Source: Mytilinidion resinicola (Eukaryota; Ascomycota; Dothideomycetes; Mytilinidiales; Mytilinidiaceae). From it: a stretch of 64,000 nt of DNA. The position numbers were made by a program, and so were the translations under genes. Shown here piece by piece: positions 56,915 to 64,000 of the stretch. Location: assembly GCF_010093595.1 (NCBI RefSeq), contig NW_022985451.1, positions 954,360 to 1,018,359 on the forward strand, in the 5' to 3' direction. The notes below the pieces were generated by a model. That model did not search any database. It was not told where the DNA came from and saw only the letters and a program-made list of their open reading frames with translations. Position 1 is the stretch's first letter, and each line of letters starts with the position of its first letter.

Positions 56915-57738
56915 TGCTCGTTGCTTGGAAGATGCTCAGTAGATTAAAAGATCGGTTGAAGTTGGTGAAATAACAGCGGGTACTCTAATTCTTGGCCTGG
57001 AACGGTGAATGCATTGTCGATCCTCCGCGGGGGCGTAGGCAAGTTCTATCAGCCTTGTACGAGCCTAGCAGTACCAAGAATAGATGTAGCAGCAGGTTCA
57101 GGCTGTTGATACGGATTCCAAAGAAGAGCTTCACTCTCTATAGTCGACTCGAGTACAACATATATAGCTCGTGATACTTGCGGCTAGCGTCTTGGCCCGA
57201 AAATATACAATGGAACTAAGTATAAGTCTTGCGCTCTCTTGAAAAATAATAAAGAGCATCATTTGGAATGTGAAGTTCATGAACGCTGTCAGGACTCATA
57301 GGGTCTTGAAGGCCACACTATATGTACTGCTCGACAGGGATGCCGTGGTGTTGCGCGTTGCATGACGGAGACTTGCGCCAAGGTATACTTCATGCGCGGC
57401 CTGTGCGCGACCAGGTGAACAGGCCTCCCGCTCAGCAGCCACCACACCTCTGACCACCAGCCCGCCGCGCTGCCCATTCTCCCAAATACAACGGCCTATT
57501 CATTATCTAGCTGCTCCCCAGCGCTCGCGCTGTCTTCGCCTCGTGCTATCCGCCGGCGCCGCGCTTTGCCGCGTCGCAGCAAGCTCCCGATCTTTCCAGC
57601 AAACCCCCGTGCTGTCCGCCCAGCTTATGCGGACGCAGCACTGTCAACTTCAAGCCAGTATTAGCTGCCTCCCTCACTATTGTGCCTCCGATCGTCGTTA
57701 GCTAGCGACTCGGTGCCACCGCCCTTGTAATCTACACC
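56915..57738. other. Intergenic region
   Basis: 3' flank of the transporter and SLA1 promoter. The promoter is CT-rich. No gene found. Confidence 0.6.
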
Positions 57739-60700
57739 ATGGTGTTCCTGGGCATCTACCGTGCCATTTACGACTATGTACCACAGGGCGACAATGAGCT
57801 AGCTATCAAGGAGGGCGACCTCCTCTTCGTCCTCGAGAAGAGCTCAGACGATGACTGGTGGAAGGCTAAGAAAAAGGCTGCAGACGAGAGCGATGATGAG
57901 CCCGAGGGACTAATACCAAACAACTATGTTGAGGAGGTGAGTTCTCGAGAGAAGACCTTGATCACCATGGCCTTTCATATTGAGACCCAAAACCATGCAG
58001 AATCCCTTTTGCCTAGATTATCGAAGCCTTCTAAAATGTAGTTTCTTTTGCAAACATCTACTAACATCCTATCTCCCAGGCTATCCCATTGCAGAAAGCC
58101 AAGGCCCTCTACGATTATACCAGACAAACCGACGAAGAGCTGTCTTTCCGCGAAGACGCGACCCTTGATGTATACGATACAACGGATCCAGATTGGACAC
58201 TGGTCGGCTTGGATGGCGACTTCGGTTTTGCCCCAGCAAATTATATTGACGCTGGGGAAAGTCCTACACCTGCACTGCCAGGGCGTCCTCGGGCTCCTTC
58301 GCAGTCAGAACCTGAACACGGATATGAGCCTCCGACACCTCAGTCGCCAGAAAGCCCTGTACATCAGAGTCCAGCTGCTGCGCTGGCAGGTCTCCTCCAA
58401 CAAAAGACAGCGAATTCGGGATCGCAAAGACAGCCCATCTCTCCCCCTCCAATAATTTCTCAATCAAGACGACCCCAATACACCCCCGAGGAGTCTGACG
58501 AAGAAGCACCTCCTCCAATGCCTCGAAGACCTCAATCGCAGGCAGTTTCGCCACCTCCCACTCACTACGCCTCTTCGCGGTCACCCGCGTCTCCTCCGCC
58601 GATGTCGCCAATAGCGAATCCGCGAGTAAAGTTCCAGGATGTCGAAGACGATAGGGATGACGACCGTAATCCCCATGGGCCGCTTTCGCCAGCCGGCTTC
58701 CACCTCTATAATATTCATGAGATGGTTTCGCACATGGGGAAGAAGAGGAAGATGCCTATGACCCTGGGTATCAACGTTCCAAAGGGCACAATTTTTATAG
58801 CACCTGAAAAGTCACGTGATGGACCGCAGAAAGAATGGACCGCAGAAAAAATGACGTATTATTCACAGGAGGGGAAGCATCTTTTTATGGAGCTGGTCAA
58901 GCCGAGCAAAAGTATTGAGTTTCATTGTGGTGCTAAAGACACTGCGTCTGAGATTCTCGCGTCTCTCGGCGAGTTGTCCGGAATGGCAAAGGCCGAGGGA
59001 TTGCGGGAGGTGCTTGCGGTAGGCTCAGGGACGTCCAATGTGCAAAAGAAAGGCCAGATTTTGTTCGATTTCATGGCTCAGGGTGACGATGAGGTTACAG
59101 TTGGAATTGGTGACGAAGTCCTTATTCTTGACGACACGGCTAGTGACGAGTGGTGGAAGGTCAGAAGATTGAAGAACGGGAAAGAGGGTGTTGTTCCCCG
59201 GGATTTCGTCGAGGTCACCGAGACCATCGCAGTACCTTCAGCTTCGAGTCGCAGTGGCGTCAATGCAGGACGATCCACCGTGGACCAAAACAGGCTGGAG
59301 GAGGACAGACTGACCCGGGAAGCCTCCAAGGCGCATAAGAAACGCGAGAGTGACTCTGGCGCTGCACAGGTAGGCCCCGGCCTTGCTTTGCCTGAGCGTC
59401 ATAGCAGCTTGATGCAAACAGAAGTTGACCATAGACGTACTTCACAGAGAGGCTCCCGCGGCAGTAAAGACAGCCCAGCAACAGCGAAACCAAGTGAGTA
59501 TACAGGAATGTTACAAGTACATCCAACTAATTCCTGTAGAACCCAACCCAGCGAAAATCCGTACGTGGACCGACCGATCTGGCTCGTTTAAGGTGGAAGC
59601 CGAATTCATCGGGCTCAGGGATGGAAAGATCCATCTTCATAAACTCAATGGCGTCAAAATTGCAGTACCGGTAACGAAGATGGCCATTGAGGACTTGGAG
59701 TACGTCGAACGTGCCACTGGAGTTTCATTGGATGAGGACAAGCCATTGGCAGACCTGAAGAGGAGGAACACGCAACGCCAAAAAGACCGCGACTCTATTG
59801 CCGAAGGGAAAGCTGGCATTACGGTGGAGAAGCCAAAGAGACCCGAGTATGACTGGTTTGACTTCTTCCTGGGGTGTGGTGTCAATCCTCAGATATGCGA
59901 ACGGTATTCTTCTGCCTTCTTACGGGATGAGATGGGCGAAGAGGTTCTTCCGGACGTCAACGAAAAGCTGCTTCGCACTCTGGGTCTAAAGGAGGGGGAT
60001 ATTCTCCGTGTCATGAAGTTCCTTGACAAGAAGTTCAATAGGTCTAGGGCCGACCAGGAGAAGCGCGGTGTCAGTTTTGGTGACACATCCGTCATCAACG
60101 AGGACGGCGAGGCGAACGGTGGTCTCTTCAGTGGTGCTGGTGGTGCTTTGAGGAACAACACGCGGAAGGGTCGTCCAGCTCCGCCCGTCCAAACCAACGA
60201 CGTTGTCGATGCAAAGGCTTTTGAGCAGAAGACGGACGACGCGGTCAAGCGAGCGGCACCCGCAGACGCTACGGCGACTCCGCTTGTAGGTCTTCCTCCA
60301 CCGGAGAAGAAGGTTGACGGATTTGATGACAACGCCTGGGAAGTTAAGCCATCGAGACAGCTTTCAGTGTCTGCCTCAGCGCCGCCTCCTCAGGCATCTG
60401 CTCCAGCACCAGCACCAGCGCCAGCGCCAGCGCCTGCTGCTCCAACCCCTGCTCTCACTGGATCGTTAGCAGAGTTGTCTTTGCTCACTCCTCCTTTGCA
60501 GCCAACACCGGCACCGCAACCAGCACCACAGCAAGCACCTGCGCCACAACCTGCTCCTCAGCAAGCAACCCCTGTAGGTCTACCATCATTGTTTGACCAG
60601 GTCGCCAATCTGCCTCAAGCCCAACCGCCTCAACAACCTTCTTTCATGACACAGCAGCCCACCGGGTTCGGTTTGTCACAGCCACCAAATCAGCAGATGT

Positions 60701-61581
60701 CGGTAGCTAGGCAGCGACCACAAGCACCGCAGGGTTCTCAGGGCGGTGGCTTGATCGCACCGCCGCCTCCGAGAGCTTCATCAGCTCCTCAGAATCAGCA
60801 AAGCGCCTTTGGGCCTCCTCCGCTCCAACCCCAGCTCACTGGCTTCCAAGGCGCACCAAACATGCACACCCAAGTCGCACCACCCGGCCAGAGCCTCCAG
60901 GACCTGAACATGCAACGCCTGAACCCCAACTTCATGCAACAGCAACAACCGATGCAGACCGGCTTCCCGCAGCAACAGCAACAAGGCTTCAACAACTTCG
61001 GTCAAAATGGCATTATGCCCCAACCCACAGGCATGAACCAATTCTCCCCCCAACAACAACAGCCCATGCAAACCGGCTTTGGGCAACAGCAACCGCAGTT
61101 CCCGCAGCAACAGCCCACAGGCTTCGGCCAGCAATTCCAACCCCAGCAGCAACAACCCATGCAAACCGGATTCCAGCCAAATACCTCCCCCTTCGCCGAT
61201 CCGCCGACCCAGCCCTTCCAACCCCAGCCCACGGGCTTCAACTCTTTCGCGCCGCAGCCGCTTAACCCCCAGGCGACGGGCATCAACATGTTCCTCCCGC
61301 CGGCGCTGCAGCCGCAGCGCACTGGGTTCGGCACCACGAACGGTGGTGCCAGTGGTGGGTTCGGGCAGCAACAGCAACAGCAGAGCGCGCCGCCCATGCC
61401 GCCCATGCCGACGGGCTTTGGAGGGCAAGGTGGTGGGCTGGCGCCGCTCACGCCGCAGAAGACGGGCCCCGCGCCGCCGGTGCGGTTCGGTACCCAGCCC
61501 AAGGCGAAGAAGCTGGTGGCGCAGCCGACGGGGCGGGCGGATTTGAGTAAGGCGACACCGATGAATCCGTTTGGGTTTTAG
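57739..61581 (+). CDS. SLA1: Actin cytoskeleton/endocytosis adaptor Sla1
   Basis: Three exons: 57739-57936, 58080-59493, 59540-61581; 1217 residues. Three SH3 domains are visible: about 5-66 (YRAIYDYVPQGDNELAIKEG), 71-125 (KALYDYTRQTDEELSFRED) and 388-445 (ILFDFMAQGDDEVTVG, DEWWKV). The Sla1 homology domain 1 follows the second intron (about 540-600: KIRTWTDRSGSFKVEAEF), which in yeast binds NPFxD sorting signals. A SAM-like SHD2 lies near 640-705 (YDWFDFFLGCGVNPQICERY). The last 450 residues are Pro/Gln-rich with many QxTG repeats (QPTGF, QATGI, QRTGF, QKTGP), as in yeast, where they are phosphorylated by Prk1/Ark1. Role: endocytic coat and Arp2/3 regulation. Confidence 0.97.
60930..61480 (+). 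repeat. Gln-rich QxTG repeats in SLA1
   Basis: CAG/CAA-rich coding repeats, including the recurring unit QQQPMQTGF, encode the kinase-target tail. They are liable to length change. Confidence 0.75.
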
Positions 61582-62749
61582 GGGGTGTGCGGGGAGGGGA
61601 TGAGTTGTATATATGGGTTTGTGTTTGTGGGGGGGTTGGTTTGGGCGAGGGGGTGGAAAGGGGTGAGAGGAGGTGGGGATGTGGGGAAAGGGTGAAGTGT
61701 AGCTATTTTCGTGTAACGCGTTACTGTTACTGTCGTTTTAGGTGCGTGCATTGCATGGTAGCGATTTTTTGTTGCCGTTTCTTCTTTTGAGATTTTGTTT
61801 TTCTTGGAGGTGCGGCATGGGGTGGTGGGAAAGTGGATGTTTGTAGGGATGGTATGGAGGGATGGGCGATTAGTAGTTTTAATAAAGTTCGTTCTGGTAT
61901 GGCTTTTTGGTTTGCTGAGTGCGAGTGTGAGAATAAGGTCACGATGCCAGGATTTGTATTATACATGGTGGACTGAGGGTCTTCTGGGGGTCCACAAGTC
62001 AATGCATTGCCAAGTATTTGGTTTGGACGCTTCCAGTTTGTAAATGTTTGTAGATTTCCAGTTTGGGGTTTGGAGGCGAGTCGAGGGACCAATGACGCTG
62101 GCACACTGTGGACTGTTAGTGATATCCAGAGGTCTGATTTTGTGGTTGCGGTCCTTGACATTGCGTCAGACTTTTTAAGCGCGGTCAGAGGACGTCTGAC
62201 GTTGGCATGCTGAGGTGTCCGCGAACGTCTAATTTCGACGCTTGAGTCGTCCACATCATGCTTGAATTTGCCGAGCTCATGGAAGAGTTGGAGTGAGTTC
62301 GACAGCACGTGTTAGCCGCCCCCAAAAGCTTAATTGAACAGGTATTGGAAGCAAAAGCAACTCTGCATTATATTTCGTCTCCGAGAATCCAGAATCCGTT
62401 ATCCACGGATATGAAAGCAATCCCGACTACCTACGTTGCCTAATCAAACAAGGAGCTAGAAAAAAAGGGACTCCGCCAGACCTGGCCCAGCCGTTTACAT
62501 GCTCGTTATCGAATTTTCCTTGATGCTCTATCCAGTAGGGCATCGAACATCAGGAGCCCTCGTATCCCGTCTTCCTCCTCTCGTATCGTCTCGCAAGCAA
62601 CAAAGCAAATTTGTGTGTGGATGTACAAAAGTCGCATTCCAGTTCAGGTATTGGGTTCGTGCCGCATCGCGTGTAGTGTAAGCGCCGAGCCGTGGAATCC
62701 GGGGGATTGAGCCGGTCAAGCGCTAGATGGATATGGTGGGAGGTGGTGT
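61582..62749. other. Convergent intergenic region
   Basis: G-rich 3' flank of SLA1 and 3' flank of the CYSTM-like gene. A minus-strand open frame near 62308-61727 has no family features and is rejected. Confidence 0.55.
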
Positions 62750-63256
62750 CTAGCAATCGAGACAGCACTCGCAGCAGTCGGCGCAGCATTCACAGCCTTC
62801 TTCGCAGACGAAGCAGCAGCAAAGGGCGGCGAGACTGGTTACGCACGTATTACGTCAGTGTTGTTCTTTGCTTTTGCGGTTTTCGCAGAAGTGGGGGCGA
62901 GAGGTCTGGTGTTGAGGGCAAATGATGAATGTTTCACGTACCATGCGCCCAAGCATCCGCGATCCTTCTTCTGGCGCGGCGCTTGCTGAGGAGGTCCTTG
63001 TTGGTATTGCATCTGTGTGTTGTCAATTGCTTTGCCCATAGCTAGCATTGCGGCGAGACTGGAGGGCAAGAAGTACCTGCTGAGGTGGATATCCGCCCTG
63101 AGGAGGGTAGCCCTGCTGAGGGTAGCCGCCCTGGGGAGGTCCATAGCTGGAGCGCAAGTTAGCTATCCTTTCTATGCTTTTGGAGATTATGACAACAACC
63201 TACCTCTGGGGTGGGTACTGGGGTTGACCCTGTTGATAGTAGTTGTTCGCAGACAT
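62750..63256 (-). CDS. CYSTM-like cysteine-rich small protein
   Basis: Four small exons: 63256-63204, 63146-63077, 63012-62942, 62834-62750; only 92 residues, assembled from consistent phases and normal splice sites. The N-terminal half is Tyr/Pro/Gln/Gly-rich (YPQQGYPPQGGYPPQQ). The C-terminal 33 residues carry 14 Cys (GCLGACLAALCCCFVCEEG, then CECCADCCECCLDC). This is the architecture of CYSTM proteins, short tail-anchored proteins linked in plants and fungi to stress and metal tolerance. The Cys-rich end is expected to lie in or on a membrane, probably lipid-modified. Each exon alone is too short for a simple ORF search. Confidence 0.85.
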
Positions 63257-64000
63257 TGTGTTGAGGTTGTGGATCGGTGTTGAGGAGGTTGGTGGTGGTG
63301 TAAGTCGTGTAGTGACGGCGGTTCGCGGTGTTGGGCGCTTGTCCTTTGTCACTATCAGATGTTTTTGTAGGTAGCCGGTCAATGAGTATCGTGGAGCAGA
63401 TGCGCGATAGTGGTCAGTCAAAGTATGAGGGCGCTGGCGAAGAGTGAAGAGCTGAGGTTAAGAGAGGAGTTGAGGAATGCGACAGCAAGGATAGTAGGTA
63501 GGAAACCGCGGGGGCGTGCTTCTGGGCGCGGCTAGGTCGGCCCTACTAAGCCACACACAGTGCATCACCACGTCACAATTGGTCCAGTTGACTGTCCCAT
63601 TACGCGTCAATTATACAGACCGTCTTCTGATACCCGTAGTGTGCCACCAGTGTGGCCATGCTGCACCTCCAAAACACCACCTGGAGCCCAGTCGCCGCTC
63701 TTTTTATACTGCGCCTAAATGACGATACAGAGCTTCAAGGTCGTGCCAGCTGCACATTCGTGCCACTGTGGCTGGCGACCGCGGAGGGCTGGGTTAAGCT
63801 TTCTTGGCGATGACCTTGGCATTGTAGTTTGAGGCTGGCGATGTCGTGTGGACGTGATCCAAGCTGCACAACCTCCTTCAGCTGCTCTCATGAGCAGCCT
63901 TCTATTACGGAGGTTCCCTTCAAAAGTTTCTGCCGCGCTAAAAACGCCATGGCGCACGCTAGACGTTAGCCTACGCCACAAACCGTCTAGCCCCTTCCTA
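63257..64000. other. Terminal intergenic region
   Basis: Promoter of the CYSTM-like gene and unassigned DNA to the window edge. A gene beyond the edge could begin here, but none is supported. Confidence 0.5.

Noticed and set aside
60781..61502. Leu/Arg-rich and Cys/Gly-rich minus-strand frames opposite the SLA1 tail
   Set aside because: They arise from reading the CAG/CCN-rich Gln-Pro repeats backwards.
61727..62308. Minus-strand open frame of 193 codons after SLA1
   Set aside because: Ser/Thr/Pro-rich random-looking composition, located in the G-rich 3' flank; no homology recognised and no intron support.
1..64000. CRISPR arrays, bacterial operons, rRNA or tRNA genes
   Set aside because: None seen. 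The window is fungal nuclear DNA; a few GGTTCGA-like strings lacked the rest of a tRNA structure.

Overview
This is nuclear DNA of a filamentous ascomycete (Pezizomycotina). A Dothideomycete is my best guess, but nothing in the window fixes the class. The evidence is the short spliceosomal introns (about 45-145 nt, GT..AG, often with a CTAAC-like branch site), the spacing of genes on both strands, and the gene families present: PEX5, NOP12, SLA1, a Dep1/Sds3-like protein, Dal5-type transporters, an M43 protease and a Fot1/pogo-type transposon. I traced intron positions by eye and checked reading phase across each junction. Features are given as gene spans, with exons listed in the text.

Layout. 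1-5 kb: two tandem SET-domain paralogues, the second apparently broken, then a secreted M43 metalloprotease. 5-9 kb: no supportable gene. 9-25.5 kb: an accessory block that looks catabolic, with a Dal5-type transporter, a phenol 2-monooxygenase-like flavoprotein, an amidase, a CE4 deacetylase-like hydrolase and a salicylate-hydroxylase-like flavoprotein. It is interrupted by a decayed TA-flanked DNA transposon that contains a 345-base assembly gap, a small coiled-coil protein and one uncharacterised fungal gene. 25.7-36 kb: housekeeping genes, namely a mitochondrial two-RRM protein, PEX5, a Dep1/Sds3-like Rpd3L subunit and NOP12. 36-39 kb: a frameshifted gene with a 111-bp in-frame tandem duplication, then a trans-aconitate methyltransferase-like gene. 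39-47.5 kb: three RBR (RING1-IBR-RING2) genes in a row on the minus strand with an unknown gene between them; the middle RBR gene and the unknown gene each carry one in-frame stop. 48.5-57 kb: a second accessory block with an atypical NCS2 nucleobase permease divergent from an MtaD/SsnA-type amidohydrolase, then two divergent MFS transporters. 57.7-64 kb: SLA1 and a tiny cysteine-rich CYSTM-like protein.

How they may work together (inference). In the first accessory block the amidase could release an aromatic acid or amine and the two flavin hydroxylases could take aromatics towards catechol, with the Dal5-type carrier as importer. In the second, the permease and deaminase-type hydrolase look like an uptake-plus-deamination pair for a nitrogen heterocycle. 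Several accessory genes carry single lesions. All four strongly supported internal stops in the transposase, and the stop in the unknown gene at 45 kb, fit C-to-T change in a CpA context, which resembles repeat-induced point mutation.
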